A stretch of 64,000 bases of DNA from Planctomycetota bacterium (GTDB lineage: Bacteria > Planctomycetota > Planctomycetia > Pirellulales > Pirellulaceae). Made by a program: the position numbers and the translations under genes. The DNA is taken from contig JAJDEH010000142.1 in assembly GCA_029259935.1 (NCBI GenBank), positions 1-64,000 of the forward strand. The letters are read 5' to 3'. The notes beneath the pieces were generated by a model. It was not told where the DNA came from. It was given only the letters and a program-made list of their open reading frames with translations, and searched no databases. Shown one piece after another: positions 55,176 to 63,837 of the stretch. Numbering within the stretch: the first letter of the stretch is position 1; every line of letters begins with the position of its first letter.

Positions 55176-55916
55176 TCACGCCGCGCCGGCGGTCAACGCG
55201 CGGAACTTTTCTTCCATTTCGGTGCCGTCGCTGCCGAGTTCTTCCGTGGGGCCGTCGAATACCAGCCGGCCTTCATTGATGAGGATGACGCGGTCGCAGA
55301 CCGCGCGGACTTCCTGCAGGATGTGAGTCGACAGCAACACCGTTTTGGTTTCGCCCAGGCTGCGAATTAAGGCCCTGACGCCATGTACCTGGTTGGGATC
55401 GAGGCCGCTGGTCGGTTCGTCCAGAATTAGCACATCGGGATCGTGCAACAGCGCTTGGGCCATGCCGACTCGCTGCCGGTAACCTCGCGAGAGCTTACCG
55501 ATCGCCTTTCCCCAGACCTCTCCCAAAGAACACTCTTGCGCGACGAACTCAAGTCGTTGAGCCAACTGGCCGGACGGAATTAAGCGGACTTCGCCGATGT
55601 AGCCTAAGAATGATTCGGGAGTCATCTCGTTGTAGAGCGGTCCGTTTTCCGGCAGATAGCCGAGCATTTCCGCCGCGGCCAACCGGTCTTCGCCGACGTC
55701 GTGGCCGCCAATTCGGGCGATGCCTTCGCTGGGGGCCAAATATCCGGTCAGCATCTTCATCGTGGTCGACTTGCCGGCACCGTTGGGTCCCAGGAACGCG
55801 CAAACCTGGCCCACGGGGACGGAAAACGTAACACCTTGCGCCGCGGCAAACTCACCGTAGAACTTGCTCAAGTTCTCGGCCTCGATCATGGCTGCTGGGC
55901 TGGATGACTCTGGCAT
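55176..55916 (-). CDS. ABC transporter ATPase (Gld/ABC-2 type)
   Basis: The protein (246 residues) has all ATPase motifs: Walker A GPNGAGKSTT, Q-loop in YLPENGPLYNEMTPESF, ABC signature LSRGYRQRVGMA (an LSxGxxQ variant), Walker B DVLILDEPTSGLDPNQ, and the switch His in LSTHIL. It drives the permease/GldG fusion downstream (105 bases away). The ATG at 55916 is chosen because GAAGG stands eight bases upstream; starts at 55931 (TTG) and 55889 are alternatives. In Bacteroidetes the related set (GldA, GldF, GldG) serves gliding; here motility is not implied. Confidence 0.93.
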   Translation of the reverse strand: MPESSSPAAMIEAENLSKFYGEFAAAQGVTFSVPVGQVCAFLGPNGAGKSTTMKMLTGYLAPSEGIARIGGHDVGEDRLAAAEMLGYLPENGPLYNEMTPESFLGYIGEVRLIPSGQLAQRLEFVAQECSLGEVWGKAIGKLSRGYRQRVGMAQALLHDPDVLILDEPTSGLDPNQVHGVRALIRSLGETKTVLLSTHILQEVRAVCDRVILINEGRLVFDGPTEELGSDGTEMEEKFRALTAGAA

Positions 55917-56590
55917 GAATCGTACCTTCAATTATGGATCAGCTAGGTTGACGGTTTATTGTTGGGTTAGCCCGTTGGCTCCACTAATTCCTGATGACCT
56001 ATTTCCTGATGACTTTGGGTGAGTCAGTTGGATGTTACGAGAGGCAATTTGGTTCAGATTATACAATTAATACAATCCGACAGTTCTACGTTCTAACAAG
56101 ATCAGACGTTCTCCACGAGTAATGGAGGCAGAATGCCATCTCGTTGCGACCATGCCATCGAAAGTAATGCCATCGTAACTACTGCAACCTGAAGCCCATG
56201 CGAGCAGGAGGGTGACATCTTTTCGGTGTCGAAACGCCCGGTCTCAAGGCGTTCACGTCAGCGAGCATGTCCGCTCGTACACCTTCATGAACTCTCTATC
56301 GTAAAAACTGACCACCCTCTATTTCAAGAGGATTCCGGGAGAATTTTTTCCAGGGCGGTGTTTTTCCCAGGACATAGCTCGCGGACTTGGGACCGTGGGC
56401 ACCACGCCTCCGCGCCAGACCGGGAGCCGCTCCGCCGAACAAGACAGAATGTCTTGGCGGCTCGCCGCCGACCCGATAGGCTGGATTGCGGTTGCCCCTC
56501 TTCCACCGTGGACCGATTGACTCATGGAAAGTTCTTTTCTGAATGGAACGCTTTGGAAGGACCGGAGTGGGGAAGTTCATCAAGCGGGGG
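55917..56590. other. Long intergenic region between the ABC cluster and the large membrane protein
   Basis: Nearly 670 bases without a convincing gene. The plus-strand frame 56226-56633 runs antisense into the next gene and has no ribosome site or recognisable product. The short string ATGCCATC occurs three times at about 56130-56170. A nested palindrome at 56440-56456 is listed separately. The region carries the ABC operon promoter, not identified with confidence. Confidence 0.45.
56440..56456. repeat. AAGACATTYTGTCTTG palindrome, copy 2
   Basis: CAAGACA-GAA-TGTCTTG on the plus strand; on the minus strand it reads CAAGACATTCTGTCTTG, matching the copy at 3846 except for one central base. CCGCC/GGCGG arms outside extend the hairpin. 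It lies about 135 bases behind the stop of the large membrane protein gene (56591), where it could act as a terminator or a dispersed repeat. Confidence 0.5.
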
Positions 56591-59500
56591 TCAGTTTTTT
56601 CGCCCCATCCCCGCGCGGATCTTGGCCAGTTGAGCCTCGAAAGTCTGCGCTAGTTGCGCCTGTTCATATTGGCGAAAACGTTGAATGCCGCGCTCGAACA
56701 TTTTCATGCAGTAGTCGCTGGGCCGATTCCCGCGCATTTGCGGAATCAAAGGCAAAAACGTGGCGTAGAAACCAACGAGATGATCGCTGGCACCATCCAC
56801 GTTGAGGCAAATCGCTTCCAACTTGTCCAGCATTCGCGGCACATAGCGGCCTTCGCTGGGAATGACTTTGATGGTCCCGGCCAGCCCCTGGATCGCTTGC
56901 ATCTGTTGGCCGTCCGCGACTAGATGGTCCGATAGCTTGAGCCGCGCCTCGCAAGCCAGGTCGGGGCGGCCGGCGGAGGCGTAAAGATCGATCCATGTAA
57001 CGTACAACTCGTTCCGCTTAGCCGAGGTCGGGACAAATGCAATCAGGTCGTCGAATATTTTCCAGGTGAAATCGGGGAATGCGGCGAACGTGCGGAGCAT
57101 ACCGTCCAGCACGCGGAACATTTGTTTGTGATGCTTGCGGTCGAGCGATTCATCTTTCGAGATTTGGGAAACGGCGATCCAGGCCGCCTCGTTCCAAGGG
57201 CAGAGCTTGATGACGTCTTCCAGAAAATCCAATTGGCCGCCGATGTCCAATTCCATCTGCTTGCGCAACTTGGGATAGGCCCGCATGATTAGCTCCGCGT
57301 GACGTTTGTTCGCGGCGTTGACGCCCACGGTGTGCAACCGCAGTTCCAGGTCGCGATCGGTCATCGGCTGGCCGGTATGCGGGCTGCGCAGCTCGCCGAC
57401 GTAATACTTGTCGCCCCGGTATCGGCCGTGCGACTCGAGGCTAAAGGCGATGCTCGTCTTTGTGACATTCTTCAACTCCACCCACATAACCCAAGCGTGG
57501 TACTCGCCGAACGCGCTCTCGCCCCGCACATATTCGGCCGGCACGCCCATGCTCTTGCCCACGCGGGCGGCAAAGTCGGCCTGCATCGCGCAGACCCCGC
57601 CGATGTCGCGCAGATTGGGCAGCGTGTACGGATGGCCGTCCAACTTGCACACCGCGCTCTTTGAATTGAGCATCTCGGTGTCGTAGGGGACGTCGTGATA
57701 GCACTTGCCGAACATGACCCGTTTCGGCAGATAGTTTTGGATCGCCCAGACGCGCTCGCCCTCGGGGGTCTTGTGATTGACCAGATGCACGAGGAACTCC
57801 CACGGTAAGAACTGCGCGCGACCTTGCATGTACTGTTCGGCATCAAGGAAGTATTTGAAGTTGGCGACGGCGTCCATCAAGCCTTCGGGCATGGTCGACT
57901 TCGTGCGGCGGGCATGGCCGTTGTAATCGTAAACTCCGCCGCGCGGCTGATCCCAAGTGACCGACACGGCAATCGCCAAATTCGCGTAGGAAGCAATCTT
58001 GTCTGGAAACTGCTTGCGAATCTCGTTGAAAATCTTCAACACGGCCGACACGTCGTCAAACTCCGGCTGAATGGCGGTAAACAACTCTTCGCGAATGACC
58101 TTGTGTTCCTCCAGCCACGCGGTCAGGGCGTCATAGTCGTCGCCCAGAGCTTGTTTGATGACGTCCTGCTGGCTGTCGGCGAATTGTTGGGCAAAGAACT
58201 CGCGAATCGCGGCGTAGGATGTGGGTTTGAAAAGCTGTTTCTTTTCAAGCAGATCTAGCAGTGCCTGCTGGTCGGCGGACGGCTGATCGGGTTTCTGCGC
58301 GACCAAGGGTGCCGTGCTGGTCGCCTCGCCAATGGCGAAAGGCTGGCCTAAGTGCTGGTCCAGTCGAGCGATCAGCTTGTCGTCACGGCCATCGTAGATC
58401 GCGATCAGCCGATCTTGGCGATAAAGATGAGGGTTATTCCAACGAGCGGGCTTACCGAATGCCTCCTTCGCGTCGGCGGTAACCTGCTTGGCCTCGCCTT
58501 GAGCCGCATCTGCTGAATCGTATTGAATGACGCGAACTCGTTGCCCATCGACGCGAATCTCTTGACAACTGCCGCTGAACGGTGCTGCCAGCGCTTCGCC
58601 GACAATTTCCACACTCGCGCCGCCCTGTTGCAAGTTGGCGGCCAAATCGAGGATTGGCTGGTTGGGCGCTTTGGCGACGCGAACCGTAAAACGCTGCGCC
58701 GCGCTTAAGCCGTCGACTCCGGTCTCGGTCACCACGACTTCTAGCGAAAGGTCCTTGCCGTAAGCCGCCGAGTCGGGGGTCCAGGTAAGCTGGCCGCTGC
58801 TGGGATCAATCCGCGCACCGCTGGGCGCGTCCGCGCCCAGGCTAAACTGAAGTTCCGATTTCGGCTCGTCATCGTCACTCGCAACTGCCTGCAGCGTTAC
58901 GGCCTGGCCTGGCTGCAATTCCACATCGCCGATCGGCTCTAGCCGTGGAGGCGAGTTTTGTTCCGCGACCTGAACGCGAAACGTCTTCACGTCGGTTGGA
59001 GTTTGGCCGGAGGAGGCGGCGACGCCTACCATGACCTTGAACTCGCCGGGTCCATCTTGTTCGGTTGGTTGCCAAGTGATTTGGCCCGTTTGCGCGTCGA
59101 CTTTCAGCCCGTCCGGTCCCTCAACCAATTGATAAACGGCCTGATCCGCCGGCGCGTCGAGGCTGGCTTGCAACTGCAGATCCTGTAGTTCGACAACGGT
59201 CGCGTCTTGGATCGGCTTCAACTTCAAGGCGGTGGCGACTTCAGTGGGCGAAGGTTCGTCCGAACCGCCGAGCGAAATGACGGCGACCACTCCCACGACA
59301 ATCAACAGGCCGGTGCAAACCAGGCAGGTCACGATCGCGCCGGCGGCGGACTTTTTCCTTTTCCGCAACTGGCGTGTCTGGGCAACCGGTTGGGGTTCCT
59401 CGAAGTTGGGAAACTCGGGCTGGCCGGGGGCGGCCTGAGGCGCGACGTCATTCACTTGCGGAGCGGTATTCATTTGAGGCGCGACGTTCACTTGCGGAAC

Positions 59501-59761
59501 GTCTTGAGCTTGAGGCGCAACTGGCGTTTGAGGATCGGCGACCGGTGCTTCAACGGGGGCGGGCAATTGTACCTCGGGGGCCGGTTTCACTTTAACGGGT
59601 GGCTTCGCCGAGGCCGATGCTGCCGCCGGCTCGGTGGCCGCCGGTTGTTCGCTCGGCAACACATTGGGCGTCTGGCAATGGGGGCACTTGATCCGCTGGC
59701 CCGGCTTGCCGCCTTGGATCCCAATCAACTTCGAACACGCTTGGCAACGTAATTTGATCAT
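56591..59761 (-). CDS. Zinc-ribbon membrane protein with Ig-like repeats and transglutaminase-like domain
   Basis: The protein (1056 residues) starts with a zinc ribbon (CQAC-x18-CPHC, residues 6-31), a Pro/Ala/Gln-rich linker, a membrane helix (about 143-167, GAIVTCLVCTGLLIVVGVVAVISLGG), then two putative Ig/cadherin-like domains (about 175-365; LQASLDAPADQAVYQLVEGPDGLKVDAQTGQITWQP), a small middle region, and a transglutaminase-like fold at about 690-790 with a candidate Cys in IGGVCAMQADFA (near 725) and His in EYHAWVMW (near 754). The C-terminus is helical. Topology suggests a cytoplasmic zinc ribbon and an outside enzyme-like part. The ATG at 59761 follows GGAAGG. The function is unknown; a protein crosslinking or peptidase role is a guess. 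Confidence 0.82.
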   Translation of the reverse strand: MIKLRCQACSKLIGIQGGKPGQRIKCPHCQTPNVLPSEQPAATEPAAASASAKPPVKVKPAPEVQLPAPVEAPVADPQTPVAPQAQDVPQVNVAPQMNTAPQVNDVAPQAAPGQPEFPNFEEPQPVAQTRQLRKRKKSAAGAIVTCLVCTGLLIVVGVVAVISLGGSDEPSPTEVATALKLKPIQDATVVELQDLQLQASLDAPADQAVYQLVEGPDGLKVDAQTGQITWQPTEQDGPGEFKVMVGVAASSGQTPTDVKTFRVQVAEQNSPPRLEPIGDVELQPGQAVTLQAVASDDDEPKSELQFSLGADAPSGARIDPSSGQLTWTPDSAAYGKDLSLEVVVTETGVDGLSAAQRFTVRVAKAPNQPILDLAANLQQGGASVEIVGEALAAPFSGSCQEIRVDGQRVRVIQYDSADAAQGEAKQVTADAKEAFGKPARWNNPHLYRQDRLIAIYDGRDDKLIARLDQHLGQPFAIGEATSTAPLVAQKPDQPSADQQALLDLLEKKQLFKPTSYAAIREFFAQQFADSQQDVIKQALGDDYDALTAWLEEHKVIREELFTAIQPEFDDVSAVLKIFNEIRKQFPDKIASYANLAIAVSVTWDQPRGGVYDYNGHARRTKSTMPEGLMDAVANFKYFLDAEQYMQGRAQFLPWEFLVHLVNHKTPEGERVWAIQNYLPKRVMFGKCYHDVPYDTEMLNSKSAVCKLDGHPYTLPNLRDIGGVCAMQADFAARVGKSMGVPAEYVRGESAFGEYHAWVMWVELKNVTKTSIAFSLESHGRYRGDKYYVGELRSPHTGQPMTDRDLELRLHTVGVNAANKRHAELIMRAYPKLRKQMELDIGGQLDFLEDVIKLCPWNEAAWIAVSQISKDESLDRKHHKQMFRVLDGMLRTFAAFPDFTWKIFDDLIAFVPTSAKRNELYVTWIDLYASAGRPDLACEARLKLSDHLVADGQQMQAIQGLAGTIKVIPSEGRYVPRMLDKLEAICLNVDGASDHLVGFYATFLPLIPQMRGNRPSDYCMKMFERGIQRFRQYEQAQLAQTFEAQLAKIRAGMGRKN

Positions 59762-60123
59762 GTTCACCCTTCCAACCGATGCCTTGGTAGCGGTAGCCGT
59801 AAAGCAGCAGCCATCGGTCCGTTCGGACTTGGTCCGATGCAGTGGCTACTGAAGGGGATTTTAATCTCCCAAGTCCCCAATCCGCAACGTTAACGGGGCT
59901 TAGAATAGGGCAGATGTTTTCAGCTCCCCAAATCGTCTGGGGACGTCTGAGGACGATGATTTGTGTGCGGCAGATTTTCATTTAGCCGCAGGCGGCGAAC
60001 CACAGGGGATTCTTCCTTCCGCCTTCATCATTCCGTGTTCGTTATTCGTTATTCTGCTGTTTGCTCAAGCCGCACAGCATGAACCCCCTCTAACTCCCCC
60101 TTGGCAAGGGGGAGAACCAGAAT
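59762..60123. other. Upstream region of the zinc-ribbon protein gene
   Basis: About 360 bases with no likely gene. It contains an imperfect inverted repeat (AAATCGTC ... GACGATGATTT, at about 59931-59962) and the third type A palindromic repeat at 60083-60118. The promoter of the zinc-ribbon gene must lie here but no clear boxes are seen. Confidence 0.4.
60083..60118 (+). repeat. 36-bp palindromic repeat, type A copy 3
   Basis: Identical over 36 bases to the copies at 15337-15372 and (inverted) 36503-36538. It ends five bases beyond the stop of the small membrane ORF (60124), again directly behind a gene's 3' end. No type B partner is seen here. Confidence 0.8.
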
Positions 60124-60318
60124 TCAGTCGATGGCTGGAAAAAACGCCATCGCCACGATCACAAGGATCCAAGTCACCGCCACGCACACCAGGGCGAAAA
60201 CGAAAAACGTGAACTGACATCCGTCCATGGGCGGCTTCAGCTTTACCTTGGGGTCCGGCTTGGGTTTTGGCGGGAGCGTGACCATGGAGAGGGTTCCATA
60301 AACCGTGCGGAAGTTCAT
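60124..60318 (-). CDS. Small single-span membrane protein
   Basis: I do not recognise it (64 residues). The N-terminal half is basic and Pro-rich (TLPPKPKPDPKVKLKPP), and the C-terminal half is one hydrophobic span (FTFFVFALVCVAVTWILVIVAMAFF). The organisation, a Pro/Lys-rich cytoplasmic leader and a single helix, is believable for a small inner-membrane protein. The ATG at 60318 has GGGAAG about nine bases upstream; a second ATG at 60285 has no such site. The type A repeat follows the stop directly. Confidence 0.5.
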   Translation of the reverse strand: MNFRTVYGTLSMVTLPPKPKPDPKVKLKPPMDGCQFTFFVFALVCVAVTWILVIVAMAFFPAID

Positions 60319-60507
60319 TGTAATGACTTCCCGCGATCCGGGGCCAGATCTTTGCGTAGTCGTGACGAGGCCCGTCGGCTCTCACCATTGGTGAGTCAAG
60401 CATCAGCGACGCACGGGAGCGGGTTATCAACTTCGACCGGTAGCTCGTGACTGCTTCGAGACCGTGCCTGCCTTCGCTAGATGTACTCCCGTTCCCCACG
60501 CGCGCAT

Positions 60508-60544
60508 AAAAAAACCCAGCGGCCGCCGATGGCAGGCCGCTGGG
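60508..60544 (-). terminator. Rho-independent terminator of the Tyr-rich protein gene
   Basis: On the minus strand, CCCAGCGGCC and GGCCGCTGGG form a perfect 10-bp stem with a 10-base loop, followed by seven T. It lies 42 bases after the stop at 60586. A textbook intrinsic terminator. Confidence 0.9.
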
Positions 60545-60585
60545 CTTTGAGCCGCTAGATTTGATAATCCAGCGTTGACTCGCGA

Positions 60586-60981
60586 TTAATGACATCCCCA
60601 GTAGTTGTGGTAGTAGACCGGAGCACAACGGTAAACCGGGCGGTAGCAGTGGACCGTGCGGTACGTGTAGTACGTGCGGTAGCAAGGTCGGTAGCAGTTG
60701 TAACCGTAGCCGCCGTAACCGTGACCGCGGTAACCATAGCTGCGGTAGCCGTAGCTGCGGTAACCGTATCCGCGGAAGCAAGCTTCAATCGCTTCGTCTT
60801 CCGAAGTCTCGCCGGCGTCGGCGGCCAGTTTGTCGACGTCCACGTCGAAGCTGGCTTCTTCGATTTCGACCGACGCGTCGGTGATCGAGGCCACGTCAAG
60901 ATTCAAAAGGCTGTCGTCAGCACTGACGGTCGAAACGAGCAAAGCGAACGGGCAAAGGGCGAAAATTACTTTCTTCAACAT
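60586..60981 (-). CDS. Small secreted Tyr/Gly/Cys-rich repeat protein
   Basis: The protein (131 residues) has a clear signal peptide (LKKVIFALCPFALLVSTVSADD), an acidic segment (LDVASITDASVEIEEASFDVDVDKLAADAGETSEDEAIEACF), and then a tail of about 60 residues made of YGYRS, YGYRG and CYRPCYR/CYRPVYRC type repeats, with Tyr about one third, plus Gly, Arg and six Cys. It resembles other secreted Tyr-rich planctomycete proteins of unknown function; crosslinking or metal/adhesive roles are possible but unproven. Start at 60981 with AGGAG upstream; terminator at 60508-60544 shows a short single-gene transcript. Confidence 0.85.
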   Translation of the reverse strand: MLKKVIFALCPFALLVSTVSADDSLLNLDVASITDASVEIEEASFDVDVDKLAADAGETSEDEAIEACFRGYGYRSYGYRSYGYRGHGYGGYGYNCYRPCYRTYYTYRTVHCYRPVYRCAPVYYHNYWGCH

Positions 60982-61468
60982 GGTAAAGCTCCTGGCGGCA
61001 GATTTTTTGGTAGTGGGGATTTGCAAGTCCGCCGCGGCTTGCAGTTACCCAGATGTTGTGTTGATACACTGCTAAGCGACGACCGCGCGAGTTTGTTACA
61101 GAAGGGCCGCGACATTTTTCTGGAACGCGGCGATTCCCCGGGAAAATGGCTAGGAATCAGCCGGAAATGCCATCGGTCGTGATTTTGGTGGGAATTCCCC
61201 AATCGCGGTTGAAATCACCCCGCGCCCGAAAATCCGGCGTAATCGGCCTCGGATTCCAGTGCCAGATGCTTTGACCGAACCAGGCGGGATGTATAGCATT
61301 CGCTGGCCGACCATCGTCTGTATTACGGATGTCCGCCGCGCATTCGATGGCTGGTCGGTTTGGGTTCGGGGCTTTCGTCGAAAAAAGGTAAGATTTAGAA
61401 GCGGTGCCTCGAATTGAGAAGGCAGCGCTGACTTGCTCGGACCCGCGTCTTTCTTGGAGGAAACCGTG
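60982..61468. other. Divergent promoter region of the Tyr-rich and acyl-CoA dehydrogenase genes
   Basis: Nearly 490 bases between divergent genes. Frames here show no coding character. Both promoters must be inside; no consensus pair could be assigned safely. The end near 61455 holds the GGAGGAAA ribosome site of the dehydrogenase. Confidence 0.4.
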
Positions 61469-63433
61469 ATGAGTACAAACACGCCGGATGCCGATCAGAA
61501 AAATGATGCTCCCGAATCCGATGTCGCTTCGTCGAAACCCGCCGACAATGTGCAAGAAGAAACCTCCTTCGCCGAAACGGCGTTGAAGCTGGGGGGCAAG
61601 AGCGACGACGAAGCGCGCCGCACGGGTGCCATCGACCGGGCCGACGATCAAGTCGAAGAACTGTTCAAGCCTCAATATCAAACGGTCAACAGCCCCGCGC
61701 ATCGCGCGGTTTGGGATCGCGGGGTCCCCACGGACCTGTTTCAGGCCGAAGAAGAAGAAACGCCGGACGATGTCGCTCGCGTTATGGAGGATTCACTGGC
61801 CGTCATGTGCCGTCATAAAGAAGCCGGCACGGTCATGGATGAGAACCGCAAAATCAGCGAAACAGTGCTGAACGATTTGGCCGCGACCGGCTACTGGGGA
61901 CTGTTGGTCGACAAAGAGTACGGCGGCAGCGGATCTCCCTTTCGAAGTTTCGCTCCGTTTCTTACCCGCATGGCCATGATTGACCCGACCGTGGCCGGCT
62001 TGGCCTCGGTACACGGTTGTATCGGAGCGGTCGATCCCGTGCGGACCTTCGGCAACGCGGAACAGAAACAACGGTTCCTGCCCGGACTGGCCAGCGGCGA
62101 AAAACTGTCGGCCTTCGCGCTGACCGAACCGGCGGCCGGATCGGATTTGACCGCGATGCAAACTCGGGCCGAGTTGCACGGCGATCATTTTCTCGTCAAC
62201 GGCGAGAAGCTGTTCATTACCAACGTCGTTCCCGGTCGCACGATTGGCCTGGTCTGCTTGATCGAAGACAAGCCCGCAGTTCTTATCTGCGATCTTCCGA
62301 AGGAAGAAAACGATCAATTCCAATTGCCGAAGTACGGATTGCACGCGCTGAAACACACTCATAACCAGGGGATCGTTTTCAAGGACTTTCGTGTTCCCGC
62401 CGACAATCTGCTGCAACCGGTGCGGGGAAACGGTTTGACGATCGCCTATCACGGCCTGAACTTGGGACGCGTGGCCTTGTGTGCCAATGCCGCCGGAACG
62501 ATGCGGCTGATGATGGCCAGCATGTTGCCGTGGGCCAAGTTTCGCAAAACCTATGGTGAAACGATCGGCCAGCGCGAACTGGTGCGCCGGCGGCTGGGTC
62601 GTTTAGCCGGATTGATCGTGGCGGCTGACGCCTTGGTCGATTGGTGTTCGACGCTGATCGATGCCGGCTACCGGGGCGAGATGGAGTGCATCGTGGCCAA
62701 GATTTTTGGCAGCGAGGCCCAAAAGGAAGCGGCTATCGAGTTTTACATGAAAACGCACGGCGGCCGCTCGTTCCTGCACGGCCACATGTTTGGCGACAAC
62801 GTTCACGAGTATCTCGCCCCCTGTATCTACGAAGGCGAAGGCGAAATGCTGGGCATGGCCTTCTTCAAGTCGTTGGTCAAACAGCACGGCACGACCTATT
62901 TCGAGCCGGTCGGCAAAGCGTTGCACGCCGCCGGCATCAAGAAGCCCAGCCCCTTCAATCCATCGCACATGTGGGCGCTGAAGGGACCGATGTCGGCCTA
63001 CGCCAAGTGGCTGATGACGCAATACGTGTCGCCGATTCCGAAGCCCGATTTGCCGGAAATGCCCGAGCGACTCAAGGCACACGCCGAGTTCGCCGCTTAC
63101 CAACTGCAAAGCATGCCGCTGGAAATAAGTGGGGCGATGCGCAAGCATCAACTGAAGTTAGCTGACCGCCAGTGCCGCATGTCCGAGCTTTCCAGCCGTA
63201 CGCAAGCCATGGTGGTCATGCTATGCACGGCACTCCACGGCGCTCGCAGCGACGACGAAGTGATCCGCCACGCGGCCGACATCGCCTGCATCGATCTGAA
63301 ACGCCAACTGACGGGCAAGCGTCCCACGGATCGCTATTTCCGCAGCGTGACACAGTTAGGCGAGTCGATCGTCGACGGCGGCTTCAAGTCGATTGCCGGC
63401 CTCAAGCCGGACGAAATCATGATGTCGTACTGA
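61469..63433 (+). CDS. Acyl-CoA dehydrogenase, long form
   Basis: The enzyme (654 residues, against about 380-400 for standard members) introduces the trans-2 double bond of beta-oxidation using FAD. After an acidic N-terminal segment of about 90 residues come the N-terminal helical domain, [37 protein letters not shown] (substrate/FAD beta domain), and the C-terminal helical domain, with the likely catalytic Glu in [17 protein letters not shown]. About 150 further residues at the C-terminus ([15 protein letters not shown]... [49 protein letters not shown]) make it like the long (VLCAD/ACAD9-type) forms. The electron acceptor (ETF) is not encoded nearby. ATG 61469 follows GGAGGAAACC. Confidence 0.93.
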   Translation: MSTNTPDADQKNDAPESDVASSKPADNVQEETSFAETALKLGGKSDDEARRTGAIDRADDQVEELFKPQYQTVNSPAHRAVWDRGVPTDLFQAEEEETPDDVARVMEDSLAVMCRHKEAGTVMDENRKISETVLNDLAATGYWGLLVDKEYGGSGSPFRSFAPFLTRMAMIDPTVAGLASVHGCIGAVDPVRTFGNAEQKQRFLPGLASGEKLSAFALTEPAAGSDLTAMQTRAELHGDHFLVNGEKLFITNVVPGRTIGLVCLIEDKPAVLICDLPKEENDQFQLPKYGLHALKHTHNQGIVFKDFRVPADNLLQPVRGNGLTIAYHGLNLGRVALCANAAGTMRLMMASMLPWAKFRKTYGETIGQRELVRRRLGRLAGLIVAADALVDWCSTLIDAGYRGEMECIVAKIFGSEAQKEAAIEFYMKTHGGRSFLHGHMFGDNVHEYLAPCIYEGEGEMLGMAFFKSLVKQHGTTYFEPVGKALHAAGIKKPSPFNPSHMWALKGPMSAYAKWLMTQYVSPIPKPDLPEMPERLKAHAEFAAYQLQSMPLEISGAMRKHQLKLADRQCRMSELSSRTQAMVVMLCTALHGARSDDEVIRHAADIACIDLKRQLTGKRPTDRYFRSVTQLGESIVDGGFKSIAGLKPDEIMMSY

Positions 63434-63837
63434 TCACGGATCATATTGCGAACGGCCGCAATATTGCGAACGGCCGCAATAGCCGTCCGCGACGAATCTC
63501 GAATCTCGTCCTGCACTCACCGCTGTCACCAGAACTGGCTTGGCGTGATCCCCAACTCTCGGGGGAAACTTCGTACATTCGCACCACCCGGAATTTCCTA
63601 GAAACGATGTTTTTTTACCCGCAAACAAGTATACAAAACATCATAATAGCATCCACAAATCAGAAACAAGATCTTGCGTAACAACCGCTTGGCTTCTAGC
63701 CGGGGGTGACCTGCGCCGTTAACGGTGCTTGGCATGGCGAGTGGATCGGCCGGCACGAGTGATATGTCGCCAACCGCTCGCATCGTTTTCCTACCGGAAG
63801 CGGGCCACGAAGCTGTTGATTGCGATGAATTTTTAGG
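63434..63837. other. Intergenic region behind the acyl-CoA dehydrogenase
   Basis: About 400 bases with no convincing gene. It begins with a duplicated 18-bp hairpin unit (63445-63480) and contains an A/T-rich stretch around 63600-63680. The gene at 63838 must use a promoter here. Confidence 0.4.
63445..63480. repeat. Tandem duplicate of an 18-bp palindromic unit
   Basis: ATTGCG-AACGGC-CGCAAT occurs twice in direct succession (63445-63462 and 63463-63480), each with 6-bp complementary arms. It starts 12 bases after the acyl-CoA dehydrogenase stop. Two copies can also pair with each other. No T run follows, so it may protect the 3' end or stall polymerase rather than be a classic terminator. 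Confidence 0.7.

Noticed and set aside
56226..56633. 135-residue plus-strand frame
   Set aside because: Crosses into the antisense of the zinc-ribbon gene; no start signal or motif.
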